Made by a program: the position numbers and the translations under genes | Part shown: one piece after another, positions 1-7,467 of the stretch | How the letters are laid out: the number at the start of each line of letters is the position of its first letter | Position numbering within the stretch: the first letter of the stretch is position 1 | The notes under the pieces: model-generated | What the model was told of the DNA's origin: nothing | What the model saw: the letters and a program-made list of their open reading frames with translations, nothing else | Database searches by the model: none | Source of the DNA: Firmicutes bacterium HGW-Firmicutes-7 | GTDB lineage: Bacteria; Bacillota; Clostridia; Lachnospirales; Vallitaleaceae | DNA: 64,000 nt | NCBI GenBank assembly: GCA_002841375.1 | Contig: PGZO01000014.1 | Coordinates: 1 to 64,000 of the forward strand | Direction: 5' to 3'

Positions 1-96
1 CAACAACCAAGACAGCAAACAACACAACAACCAAGACAGCAAACAACGCAACAACCAAGACAGCAAACAACACAACAACCAAGACAGCAAACAACG
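1..96 (+). repeat. 24-bp tandem repeat coding QQPRQQTT in IF-2
   Basis: Four copies of a 24-base unit lie head to tail; copies differ only in the last base, which alternates a/g, giving a 48-base higher-order period. Each unit encodes the octapeptide QQPRQQTT. The array runs off the left edge of the window, so the true copy number is unknown. It lies in the non-conserved N-terminal extension of IF-2. Confidence 0.95.
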
Positions 97-1977
97 CAAC
101 AACAAACACAAACTAAGCAACAAGTAACACAAGCAACACAGCAAACGAAACAAGTAAAACAAACCCAATCAAAGTCAAAAACTAATACAAAGACTCAATA
201 TACTAAAATTGAAGAAGAAGGAGATCTATCCATTATAAAAATAACAGACACAATTACAGTTAAAGACTTATCACTTAAAATAGATATGCAAGCTTCAGAA
301 ATAATTAAAATTTTGATGCTTAAAGGAATTATGGCTACGGCAAATCAAGAAATTAACTTTGAAACTGCACAATCCATTGCAGAAGAATTAGGTTTTCTTG
401 TTGAACAAGTGGAGGAAGTAGATCTTACAGAAGAATTTTTTAAAGAAGAAGATGACGCTGCAGAAGATTTAGAAAACAGATCTCCAGTTGTTGTAGTTAT
501 GGGTCATGTTGACCATGGTAAAACTTCTTTACTAGATGCAATAAGAGAAAGTAAAGTAACAGAAGGTGAGCAAGGTGGTATTACTCAGCATATTGGTGCA
601 TCAGTAGTATCAATTAATGGTCAAAAAATCACATTTTTAGATACACCAGGTCATGAAGCTTTTACAGCAATGAGACTTCGAGGTGCTATGGCAACGGACA
701 TTGCTATCTTAGTAGTAGCAGCTGATGATGGTGTTATGCCTCAAACAATAGAAGCAATTAACCATGCTAAAGCAGCTGGCGTTAAAATTATTGTAGCGGT
801 TAATAAAATTGATAAGCCAGGTGCAAACCCAGATCGCGTTAAGCAGGAATTAGTTGAATATCAATTGGTTGCTGAAGAATGGGGTGGTGATACGATTTGT
901 GTTGATGTATCCGCTCTAGAAAAGACAAATTTAGAACAATTATTAGAAATGGTATTACTTGTATCTGAGGTTGAAGAATTAAAAGCTAATCCTCATAAAC
1001 ATGCAAGAGGAACCATTATAGAAGCTCAGCTTGATAAAGGCAGAGGTCCAGTTGCGACAGTACTTGTTCAAAATGGTACACTTAAAGTTGGAGATTCTAT
1101 AGTAGCAGGAACTTCTTACGGACGTATTAGAGCAATGGTAGATGATAATGGAAGACGTGTTAAACAAGCAGGACCTTCAACACCAGTAGAAGTACTTGGT
1201 TTATCAGAGGTACCAATTGCTGGTGATGCTTTCTATACAGCAAAGAATGAGCGTGAAGCAAGACATGTGTCTGAAAAAGTGACAGAAAGAAATAGAGAAA
1301 AATTACTTACTCATACGCCACATAAAGTAACCTTAGATGATTTATTTACACAAATTCAAGCTGGAGAGACAAAGGAGCTAAAAGTTATTGTAAAGGCAGA
1401 CGTTCAAGGATCTGTTGAAGCAGTAAAACAAAGCTTAGTCAAGCTGTCAAATGAAAAAGTAATGATAAACATTATTCATGGTGGTGTAGGAGCAATTAAT
1501 GAATCAGATGTAATGTTGGCATCTGCTTCTAATGCAATAATAATAGGCTTTAATGTAAGACCTGAAGCGGCTGCAAAGATTACAGCAGATAATGAAGAAA
1601 TTGATCTTAGATTATATCGTGTAATTTATAATGCGATTGAAGATATTGAAGCTGCAATGAAAGGGATGTTAGATCCAGAGTTTAAAGAGAAAATTATTGG
1701 GCATGCTGAAATTAGGCAAACCTTTAAAGTTTCTGGTGTTGGTACGATTGCAGGAGCCTATGTACTTGATGGTAAGCTAGCTAGAAAATCAAGTGTTAGA
1801 TTGTTAAGAGATAACATTGTTATTTATGAAGGCGAGCTTGATTCATTAAAACGATTTAAAGATGATGCAAAAGAAGTTAATACAGGATATGAATGTGGTT
1901 TCACATTGACGAAGTATAACGACATGAAAGAAGGCGACATCGTAGAAGCCTTTATAATGGAAGAAATCCCAAGATAA
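1..1977 (+). CDS. infB: Translation initiation factor IF-2 (5' end outside window)
   Basis: IF-2 is the GTPase that places initiator tRNA on the 30S subunit and promotes subunit joining. The reading frame is open from base 1, so the gene begins upstream; the ATG at 286 is internal, because in-frame Gln/Thr-rich repeats (bases 1-96) and an IF2_N-like segment (from about base 226) precede it. Of 658 visible residues, G1 GHVDHGKT is at 168-175, G3 DTPGH from 214 and G4 NKID from 268, followed by the usual beta-barrel, IF2 domain 3 and C-terminal fMet-tRNA-binding domains up to the stop at 1975-1977. It is the first gene of an infB-rbfA-nrnA-truB-ribF run. The repeat-rich N-terminus is typical of the variable IF-2 extension. 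Identification is secure. Confidence 0.97.
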   Translation, partial: QQPRQQTTQQPRQQTTQQPRQQTTQQPRQQTTQQQTQTKQQVTQATQQTKQVKQTQSKSKTNTKTQYTKIEEEGDLSIIKITDTITVKDLSLKIDMQASEIIKILMLKGIMATANQEINFETAQSIAEELGFLVEQVEEVDLTEEFFKEEDDAAEDLENRSPVVVVMGHVDHGKTSLLDAIRESKVTEGEQGGITQHIGASVVSINGQKITFLDTPGHEAFTAMRLRGAMATDIAILVVAADDGVMPQTIEAINHAKAAGVKIIVAVNKIDKPGANPDRVKQELVEYQLVAEEWGGDTICVDVSALEKTNLEQLLEMVLLVSEVEELKANPHKHARGTIIEAQLDKGRGPVATVLVQNGTLKVGDSIVAGTSYGRIRAMVDDNGRRVKQAGPSTPVEVLGLSEVPIAGDAFYTAKNEREARHVSEKVTERNREKLLTHTPHKVTLDDLFTQIQAGETKELKVIVKADVQGSVEAVKQSLVKLSNEKVMINIIHGGVGAINESDVMLASASNAIIIGFNVRPEAAAKITADNEEIDLRLYRVIYNAIEDIEAAMKGMLDPEFKEKIIGHAEIRQTFKVSGVGTIAGAYVLDGKLARKSSVRLLRDNIVIYEGELDSLKRFKDDAKEVNTGYECGFTLTKYNDMKEGDIVEAFIMEEIPR

Positions 1978-1986
1978 TATAACCTA

Positions 1987-2013
1987 CATTCCTAGCATTC
2001 CTAGCATTCCTAG
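1987..2013 (+). repeat. 9-bp tandem repeat between infB and rbfA
   Basis: Three perfect copies of cattcctag, followed by a degenerate fourth (tatttatag), fill most of the spacer after the infB stop. Each copy puts a TAG in the same frame as infB, so it acts as a stack of back-up stops if the infB stop is read through. No hairpin is apparent. Confidence 0.85.
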
Positions 2014-2037
2014 TATTTATAGTATGAAAGGTAAAAC

Positions 2038-2406
2038 ATGAAAAAAGCAAATAATAGAATTACAAGAATTAACGAAGAAATTAAACATGAACTGAGCAAT
2101 ATTATTAGAACTGGAATTAAAGACCCTAGAGTAACGCCTTTAGCTAGCGTTCTTAGGGTTGAAACAACACCAGACTTAAAACACTGTAAGATTTTTATTA
2201 GTGTTTTGGGAGATGAAGAAGTTCGTAAAAGCACTGAAGATGGTTTGAAAAGTTCATCGGGGTATATTAAAGGAGAATTAGCAAGAAAAGTTAATCTCAG
2301 AATTACACCAGAACTTCATTTTGTCATGGATCAATCCATTGAATATGGTATTAATATGTCAAAGCTAATTGATGACGTTATTAATAATGAAGGACAGGAG
2401 AAATAA
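2038..2406 (+). CDS. rbfA: Ribosome-binding factor A
   Basis: RbfA is a small KH-type protein that binds the 30S subunit and helps late 16S rRNA 5'-end maturation, notably in the cold. The 122-residue product has the family's N-terminal helix (RITRINEEIKHELSNIIR), the KDPRV segment, and the C-terminal strand pattern RITPELHFVMDQSIE near residues 85-100. The ATG is preceded by GAAAGG at a workable distance. It sits 60 bases after infB and 3 bases before nrnA, consistent with one transcription unit. Position after infB is the standard Firmicute order. Confidence 0.95.
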   Translation: MKKANNRITRINEEIKHELSNIIRTGIKDPRVTPLASVLRVETTPDLKHCKIFISVLGDEEVRKSTEDGLKSSSGYIKGELARKVNLRITPELHFVMDQSIEYGINMSKLIDDVINNEGQEK

Positions 2407-2409
2407 AAT

Positions 2410-3366
2410 ATGCTTCTTAAGGATATTGAAGAACTTGCTAAAGCTTCAGACAATATTTATATTTTAGGGCATATGAATCCTGATGGAGATTGTATTGGTG
2501 CTACATTAGGGCTAGCTATGTTACTAAATAAAAAAGGGATTAAGGCAAATGTTTTATTAAAGGATGTACCAAGTACTTATAACTTTTTGCCTTTAGGAAA
2601 ATGGATAGCTGATAAAGAACCAAATAAAGTGGACTTACTAATTTCCCTTGATTGTGGAGATATTACTAGATTTGGCGAATATCAAAAATATGTAGATCAA
2701 GCAAAAACAATCATTAATATTGATCACCACATTAGTAATACTAATTTTGGTAATTATAATCATGTCGTAGGCGGTGCTAGTTCAACTTGTGAAATCATTT
2801 ATGATATGATAGAAGATAAGTTATTAATTGACGCTGACATAGCTAGCGCTTTATATACGGGTATTATTTATGACACAGGTGTATTCAAACATAGCTGTAC
2901 AACAGAAAATACCCATAATATTGCAGGGAGTCTTATTGCTTATGGATTTGACTTTACTGAAATTATTAATAAATTATTTTCATATAAAACATTAACTGGT
3001 TTAAGAGCTCAAAGTAAAGCAATTGAAAATCTACAAATGTTTTCATTAGATAAAATCGTTCTAACGTATTTAACTAGAAATGAGATACAATCGTTAAATG
3101 CTACAAAAAAACATACAGAAAGCATTGTTCAGATGCTGAACGAAATTGAAAATGTAGAATGTTCAGTTTTCATATACGAAACTGATTTACATGAACATAA
3201 AATAAGCTTGCGCTCAAAAGGTGCAGTAGATGTATGTAAAGTAGCACAATATTTTGGTGGAGGTGGGCACAAGAAAGCATCAGGATTTTCTCTTGAAGGC
3301 CACTTATCTACCGTTATACAAAAAATCGTATCAGTGATTAATGAACAATTGGTTATGTCATCCTGA
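2410..3366 (+). CDS. nrnA: Bifunctional oligoribonuclease / PAP phosphatase (DHH family)
   Basis: NrnA-type DHH/DHHA1 phosphoesterases degrade nano-RNAs (2-5 nt) and often dephosphorylate pAp. In the 318 residues one sees GHMNPDGDCIGA near residue 20 (motif I), LDCGD near 80 (motif II), the DHH signature at 105-107, GIIYDTGVFKHS (motif IV) and the C-terminal GGGGHKKASGF that binds substrate in DHHA1 domains. AGGAG lies 8-13 bases before the ATG, and the start is 3 bases after the rbfA stop. Its position between rbfA and truB is common in clostridia, where it takes part in RNA turnover next to rpsO-pnp. Confidence 0.93.
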   Translation: MLLKDIEELAKASDNIYILGHMNPDGDCIGATLGLAMLLNKKGIKANVLLKDVPSTYNFLPLGKWIADKEPNKVDLLISLDCGDITRFGEYQKYVDQAKTIINIDHHISNTNFGNYNHVVGGASSTCEIIYDMIEDKLLIDADIASALYTGIIYDTGVFKHSCTTENTHNIAGSLIAYGFDFTEIINKLFSYKTLTGLRAQSKAIENLQMFSLDKIVLTYLTRNEIQSLNATKKHTESIVQMLNEIENVECSVFIYETDLHEHKISLRSKGAVDVCKVAQYFGGGGHKKASGFSLEGHLSTVIQKIVSVINEQLVMSS

Positions 3367-3396
3367 CATAACCAACATTACTTAAGAGGACCTTTT

Positions 3397-4302
3397 ATGA
3401 AAGATGGCATTATAAATATTTATAAAGAGAAAGATTACACATCTTTTGATGTTGTAGCCATTCTAAGAAAAAAACTTCATATAAAAAAAATAGGGCACAC
3501 TGGGACACTTGATCCTCAAGCAGAAGGTGTACTTCCAATTTGTATTGGTAAAGCAACAAAAGCAGTTGATTATTTAATAGACAAGCAAAAAACCTACGTA
3601 GCAACGATGAAATTAGGTGAAGTAACAGATACACAAGACCACACAGGCACCATAATAGACGCTAAAGAGGTTCATAGTTCAAATGAAGAGATTATGAAAG
3701 CTATACAAAGCTTCATAGGTCCGTATAGTCAAATACCACCTATGTATTCAGCAATAAAAATCGGTGGAAAAAGGTTATATGAACTTGCAAGAGAAGGAAA
3801 AATTGTTGAACGAAAAGCTAGAGATATTGTTATTTATAATATTTCAGATGTCTCAATTAAAGAGGCCATCGTTTTTTTTAGAGTAACTTGTTCAAAAGGA
3901 TCATATATAAGAACCTTGTGTCATGACATTGGTTTGGCGCTCGGTTGTGGCGCACACATGACATCTTTAATAAGAGAAAAGTCAGGAGATTTTGATATAC
4001 AAAATAGCCTTAAAATAGATGAATTAGATCAGTTAATTTCTGACAACAAGTTAGAAGATAAAATTATGAATGTAGATAGTGTTTTTCAAAGCTATCCAAA
4101 GGTAATTGTAAGTGAAGCGAGTAATAAATATTTATATAATGGTAACAAACTTAAATCAGATAATTTGGCGGAGTGGGTATTGTTAACAGAAGGTATCCAA
4201 TATAGAATTTATGATGAATTAAATCAATTTATTGGAATATATAATTGCATTAAATCAGAAGATGATGAATTAATACTGAAGCCAAAGACGCTATTTATTT
4301 AA
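3397..4302 (+). CDS. truB: tRNA pseudouridine-55 synthase
   Basis: TruB converts U55 in the T-loop of tRNAs to pseudouridine. The 301-residue protein opens with GIINIYKEKDYTSFDVV and carries the catalytic motif GHTGTLDP, with nucleophile Asp39. Further family motifs are PPMYSAIKIGGKRLYELAREG near 110-130 and the SKGSYIRTLCHDIG segment near 175. The C-terminal part (about 230-301) is a small PUA-like tail. AGAGG precedes the ATG. It follows nrnA by 30 bases and precedes ribF by 12, fitting the conserved infB-truB-ribF operon. Confidence 0.96.
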   Translation: MKDGIINIYKEKDYTSFDVVAILRKKLHIKKIGHTGTLDPQAEGVLPICIGKATKAVDYLIDKQKTYVATMKLGEVTDTQDHTGTIIDAKEVHSSNEEIMKAIQSFIGPYSQIPPMYSAIKIGGKRLYELAREGKIVERKARDIVIYNISDVSIKEAIVFFRVTCSKGSYIRTLCHDIGLALGCGAHMTSLIREKSGDFDIQNSLKIDELDQLISDNKLEDKIMNVDSVFQSYPKVIVSEASNKYLYNGNKLKSDNLAEWVLLTEGIQYRIYDELNQFIGIYNCIKSEDDELILKPKTLFI

Positions 4303-4314
4303 GGAGCGATTAAA

Positions 4315-5241
4315 ATGGAAAAAATAACAATGAATGATTATATAAAACTACCTAAAACCGCTGTTGTATTAGGTAATTTTGATGGAATACATAAAGGGCA
4401 TACGCTTTTGATTAAAAAAGCAAAGGAAATAGCTAGAGAAGAAGGTGTTAAAACTGCGATTTTTACATTTAATCCCCACCCATCTTTTGTTCTAACAGGT
4501 AAGATGCCAGTTGACCTTATTTATACCGGGCAGGAAAAAGAAATGGTAATGGAGCAAGAAGGTATAGATTTTTATATCGAATTTCCTTTCACCAAGCAGT
4601 CAGCATCAATGTCGTATAAGCAATTTATCGAAGATATAATACTAACTAAGCTTAATGCTCAAGTGGTTATTATAGGTGCAGATTATCGATTTGGAAAGAA
4701 TAAATTAGGGGATTATAAAACACTTGTAAAGTATTCTCAGGAATACGATTTTGATGTTATCGTTGTTCATAAATTAAAGCACAAAGATACCGTAATTAGC
4801 AGCACATGGATTCGTGATGAAATTAAAAATGCTAATATTGAATTGGCTAATGAACTGACGGGAAGGCCCTTTATAATAAATGGACAAGTTATGAAGGGAA
4901 AAAATATAGGAACAGGCATTGGTATACCAACAGCTAACATTATACCTGATGAAAGTAAATTGTTGCCGCCTAAGGGTGTATATGTTTCCAAAGTACAGGT
5001 AAAGGGTAAAGACTATAATGGTGTAACCAATATTGGAAATAATCCAACAGTGGAGGGACAAGCCCTTATTATTGAAACCCATATTATTGATTTTAACGAA
5101 GACATTTATGGCGAAGAAATAAGTGTGAAGTTGTATCACTATGTAAGGCCAGAGAAGAAGTTCAATAACCTTACTGAGTTGAAAGAACAAATTGATTTGG
5201 ATATAGAAGAAATGAAGAATTACTTTAACCTAACGAAGTAA
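4315..5241 (+). CDS. ribF: Bifunctional riboflavin kinase / FAD synthetase
   Basis: RibF phosphorylates riboflavin to FMN and adenylates FMN to FAD. The N-terminal FAD synthetase domain has the nucleotidyltransferase motif GNFDGIHKGH (about 22-31), then GADYRFGKNKLGD and the STWIRDEI segment; the C-terminal riboflavin kinase domain (about 185-308) has GTGIGIPTANI and the NIGNNPTVEG segment. The length of 308 is normal. AAGGAG is 7 bases before the ATG. No FMN riboswitch is needed here because the gene is co-transcribed with truB. It ends convergently with the minus-strand EAL-HDOD gene. Confidence 0.96.
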   Translation: MEKITMNDYIKLPKTAVVLGNFDGIHKGHTLLIKKAKEIAREEGVKTAIFTFNPHPSFVLTGKMPVDLIYTGQEKEMVMEQEGIDFYIEFPFTKQSASMSYKQFIEDIILTKLNAQVVIIGADYRFGKNKLGDYKTLVKYSQEYDFDVIVVHKLKHKDTVISSTWIRDEIKNANIELANELTGRPFIINGQVMKGKNIGTGIGIPTANIIPDESKLLPPKGVYVSKVQVKGKDYNGVTNIGNNPTVEGQALIIETHIIDFNEDIYGEEISVKLYHYVRPEKKFNNLTELKEQIDLDIEEMKNYFNLTK

Positions 5242-5277
5242 GCCCCCCGCTGGAGGTAATTTACGACGTCGCTTACT
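5230..5277. repeat. Dispersed CCTAACGAA-type element between convergent genes
   Basis: The block starts with CCTAACGAAGTAAG, overlapping the ribF stop, and contains a run of Cs, GGAGGTAA and TTACGAC. A 7-bp inverted repeat AGTAAGC (5237-5243) / GCTTACT (5271-5277) encloses 27 bases. Similar blocks occur at 14050-14098, 33074-33096 and 50160-50200. It lies between two convergent genes but has no T-run, so terminator function is uncertain. Confidence 0.45.
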
Positions 5278-5289
5278 ATTGGAGATGGT

Positions 5290-6507
5290 TCACTGCATAT
5301 ACTCAAACAAATCCTCAGCCCATTTTACAGACTTACAATATATTTTAGGAAGTTTGTTAGAATCAAAATGAATTTGTTCACATATATTAGGTAGATTTTC
5401 AAAATCTCCAAGTTCATATGTTTTAAGTATTTTTAATACGATACCATACTGAGTATCTCCACCTAGAAGGGTATTCTTCACTTCTTCACTTAGAGGAAGG
5501 TTATGAAGAATATCCTTCATTGGTGCTTCTAGCAAAACATCAATAACAGAAAGAATACCTACAAAGGTAATTTCTTCTGAGCTATTCTTTAAAGAAGATT
5601 CACGAGCGATTTTCTCCATAAATTGGGACCTGATCATTGCAATTTTTACTATTTCAGGTGTTTTAAGTGTAGCAATATTTTGTAACATCGCTAGACTTAA
5701 CCATTTTTTAAATGCATTAATGCCTAACAGGGCGAGTCCGTGTTGAACTGACGAAATGTTGGTTACTAAAGAAAATCTCGAATTAATAAGTTTTAATAGT
5801 TTGTAAGTCAATGTAACGTCTGTTTCAATAATGCTTGCGATTTCTTTATAATTAGGTTCATCAGCATTCAATTTTTCGATAAGTCTAAAGTATTGATACG
5901 CTGAATCTTGAAGCATATTTTTTTTCTCTAATATAGGCTTGCTGAAATAAAACCCTTGAAAATAATCGAAGCCAACTTTTCTAGCCCAAAGGTATAGTTC
6001 ATAGGATTCTACCTTTTCTGCTAATAGAATTTTTCCTTGTTTTTTATACTTTAAGAATATTTGCATTATTTCATCGAGTGTATTATTTAAAAAATCTACC
6101 TTGATAATATCTGCTAGATTAATTAATTCATCATATGGATAATGAAAAGTAAAATCATCTAGTGCAATTCTAAAGCCTCTTTCCTTTAGGTAACATAATT
6201 TGTTCAGCAAATGATGATCAGGTTTAATATTTTCAAGCAGCTCAATAACCACATTTTTTTCATCTAACAATAGTGGTATATCATTTTCCACGAGGGCTTT
6301 ACTAAAGTTAATAAATGCCAGTTGATTGCTTATTAAGTAGTCAATGCCGAACGAATAATACGTATTCATAAGTAGAATTGAAGTAGCTACATTAGAAGAG
6401 ACACTATTGTCGAAGAAATTATTTTCATTTGTACGATATAATAGTTCATATCCATAAACACGATTGCTTCTATCAAATATAGGCTGACGTGCGACAAATA
6501 CATCCAT
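5290..6507 (-). CDS. EAL-HDOD domain protein (YuxH-like)
   Basis: The 405-residue product has an N-terminal EAL-type cyclic-di-GMP phosphodiesterase domain (about 1-200) and a C-terminal HDOD domain (about 205-390), the YuxH architecture. In the EAL part, YELLYR replaces the EALxR signature, ALDDF is kept but the DFGTGYSS loop is degenerate (DDFTFHYP), and IKVDF and AEKVE match the later acidic motifs. Some catalytic residues persist, so either weak hydrolysis or c-di-GMP sensing is possible; I cannot decide. AAGGAGC precedes the ATG on the minus strand. It is monocistronic and opposite to its neighbours, sitting inside what is usually a ribF-rpsO operon. Confidence 0.88.
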   Translation of the reverse strand: MDVFVARQPIFDRSNRVYGYELLYRTNENNFFDNSVSSNVATSILLMNTYYSFGIDYLISNQLAFINFSKALVENDIPLLLDEKNVVIELLENIKPDHHLLNKLCYLKERGFRIALDDFTFHYPYDELINLADIIKVDFLNNTLDEIMQIFLKYKKQGKILLAEKVESYELYLWARKVGFDYFQGFYFSKPILEKKNMLQDSAYQYFRLIEKLNADEPNYKEIASIIETDVTLTYKLLKLINSRFSLVTNISSVQHGLALLGINAFKKWLSLAMLQNIATLKTPEIVKIAMIRSQFMEKIARESSLKNSSEEITFVGILSVIDVLLEAPMKDILHNLPLSEEVKNTLLGGDTQYGIVLKILKTYELGDFENLPNICEQIHFDSNKLPKIYCKSVKWAEDLFEYMQ

Positions 6508-6637
6508 ATAATATGCTCCTTATAATTTATATGAAAAAAGGAAGTAATTATATTATACATTATTTGCACAAAAAGAGCTATATATTATGGAAGTTTGTTG
6601 TTAAATGTAACAGACAATGTGGCGTACGATTAGAGGC

Positions 6638-6772
6638 TTAGATCACACCTATAATAGGTTTCGACCTAACGAACGCGGAGATTTTATACCCGTATTTTGG
6701 GCTTTGTGGTATATTATTAAAATAATAAGCACAAAATAATGTTAAAGCGATACTATGAAATGATTTTGGCAT
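6638..6772 (-). CDS. Putative 44-residue small protein
   Basis: On the minus strand a 45-codon frame (ATG at 6772, TAA at 6638) is preceded by AGGAGGT with a 7-base spacer, one of the best ribosome binding sites in the window. The product begins MPKSFHSIALTLFCAYYFNN, a mildly hydrophobic N-terminus, and ends FVRSKPIIGVI. I recognise no family. The 3' third overlaps a stretch containing the dispersed CCTAACGAA motif (6665-6673), so the end of the frame may be recent. It is divergent from rpsO and 130 bases upstream of the EAL-HDOD gene on the same strand. It may be a real small protein, or a chance frame after a strong Shine-Dalgarno-like sequence. Confidence 0.4.
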   Translation of the reverse strand: MPKSFHSIALTLFCAYYFNNIPQSPKYGYKISAFVRSKPIIGVI

Positions 6773-6824
6773 GATAGATACCTCCTAAATAGTGATTTTT
6801 ATTCGATTTAAAACTAAATAACGG

Positions 6825-6853
6825 TTTACAAAATTTATGACATATGGTAAGAT
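6825..6853 (+). promoter_or_regulatory. Sigma-A promoter of rpsO
   Basis: TTTACA (6825-6830) and TAAGAT (6848-6853) are separated by exactly 17 bases, predicting a start near 6860 and a leader of about 83 bases before rpsO. Confidence 0.7.
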
Positions 6854-6857
6854 ATTT

Positions 6858-6937
6858 TGTGGAAGTTGCCGTTCCTCAGTTGTTGGAGACTCCGCCCACA
6901 TCTTAGAAATAGGCATAATATAAAAAAATAGGAGGTA
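6858..6937 (+). promoter_or_regulatory. Possible structured rpsO leader
   Basis: The predicted 5' UTR contains TGTGG (6858-6862) pairing with CCACA (6896-6900), enclosing smaller self-complementary segments (GGA/TCC at 6885-6893). S15 represses its own mRNA through leader structures in several bacteria; whether this one is such a site is a guess. The leader ends in AGGAGGT, which serves rpsO. Confidence 0.25.
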
Positions 6938-6942
6938 GCCCC

Positions 6943-7212
6943 ATGGTAATGGACAAAGCTACAAAGCAAGAAATTGTTACAAAGTTTGGGAGAAATGACA
7001 AAGACACTGGTTCTCCTGAGGTACAAATTGCATTATTAACGTTTAGAATTAACCATCTTACTGAGCATCTAAAAATGCACAAAAAGGATCATCACTCAAG
7101 AAGAGGTTTGTTAATGATGGTTGGTCAAAGAAGAGGTTTATTACAATATCTTAAAAACAATGATATTGAATCTTATCGTAACTTAATTGCAGAATTATCT
7201 TTAAGAAGATAA
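6943..7212 (+). CDS. rpsO: 30S ribosomal protein S15
   Basis: S15 is a primary 16S rRNA-binding protein of the 30S platform and also bridges to the 50S subunit. The 89-residue product matches the family length exactly and contains [29 protein letters not shown] and the basic tail. Two ATGs are possible (6943 and 6949); the first gives the standard length and lies 5 bases from AGGAGGT. The gene has its own sigma-A-like promoter and is followed by an intrinsic terminator, with pnp further downstream, the widely conserved rpsO-pnp order. Confidence 0.97.
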   Translation: MVMDKATKQEIVTKFGRNDKDTGSPEVQIALLTFRINHLTEHLKMHKKDHHSRRGLLMMVGQRRGLLQYLKNNDIESYRNLIAELSLRR

Positions 7213-7216
7213 TAAT

Positions 7217-7250
7217 AATATAGAGCGGGAGATTTCCGCTCTATTATTTT
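7217..7250 (+). terminator. Intrinsic terminator after rpsO
   Basis: TAGAGCGG (7221-7228) pairs perfectly with CCGCTCTA (7236-7243) across a 7-base loop, extended by flanking A/T pairs, followed by TTATTTT. It separates rpsO from pnp. Confidence 0.85.
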
Positions 7251-7306
7251 AGCGTAAGAAAGTTTGTCTTTCTAATTAAAAGCCAGGCTTAATGTATATT
7301 ATAAGC

Positions 7307-7346
7307 TACAAAGAACACTACAATTGTACAAAGAACGCTACAAATG
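7307..7346 (+). repeat. 20-bp tandem duplication in rpsO-pnp spacer
   Basis: Two adjacent 20-base copies, TACAAAGAACACTACAATTG and TACAAAGAACGCTACAAATG, match at 18 of 20 positions. They lie upstream of the large pnp leader hairpin. No coding potential was seen. Confidence 0.8.
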
Positions 7347-7360
7347 TAGAAAAACAAAAT

Positions 7361-7446
7361 TGCCTAGTCCTAAGCCCTTTAGTCATTAGTTTTTGTAATT
7401 CAATAGCATTGAATGATAAAGACTAACGACTAAGGAATACTAGGCA
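7361..7446 (+). promoter_or_regulatory. Long imperfect hairpin in pnp leader
   Basis: The arms TGCCTAGT (7361-7368) / ACTAGGCA (7439-7446), then CCTTTAGTC / GACTAAGG and TTAGT / ACTAA, form a stem of about 25 interrupted pairs. The apex holds a perfect hairpin ATTCAAT (7398-7404), AGC, ATTGAAT (7408-7414). No T-run follows, so it is not an intrinsic terminator. The ribosome binding site of pnp lies just after it. In E. coli the pnp leader hairpin is cut by RNase III and mediates PNPase autocontrol; this position is equivalent, which is inference. Confidence 0.6.
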
Positions 7447-7467
7447 TAAAGTCTAAAGGAGATCATT

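Noticed and set aside
1-96. CRISPR-like array at the window start
   Set aside because: The 24-bp units are head to tail without spacers and code in frame with infB.
7361-7446. Intrinsic terminator before pnp
   Set aside because: No T-run follows the stem (taaagtct), so it is better read as a leader structure.
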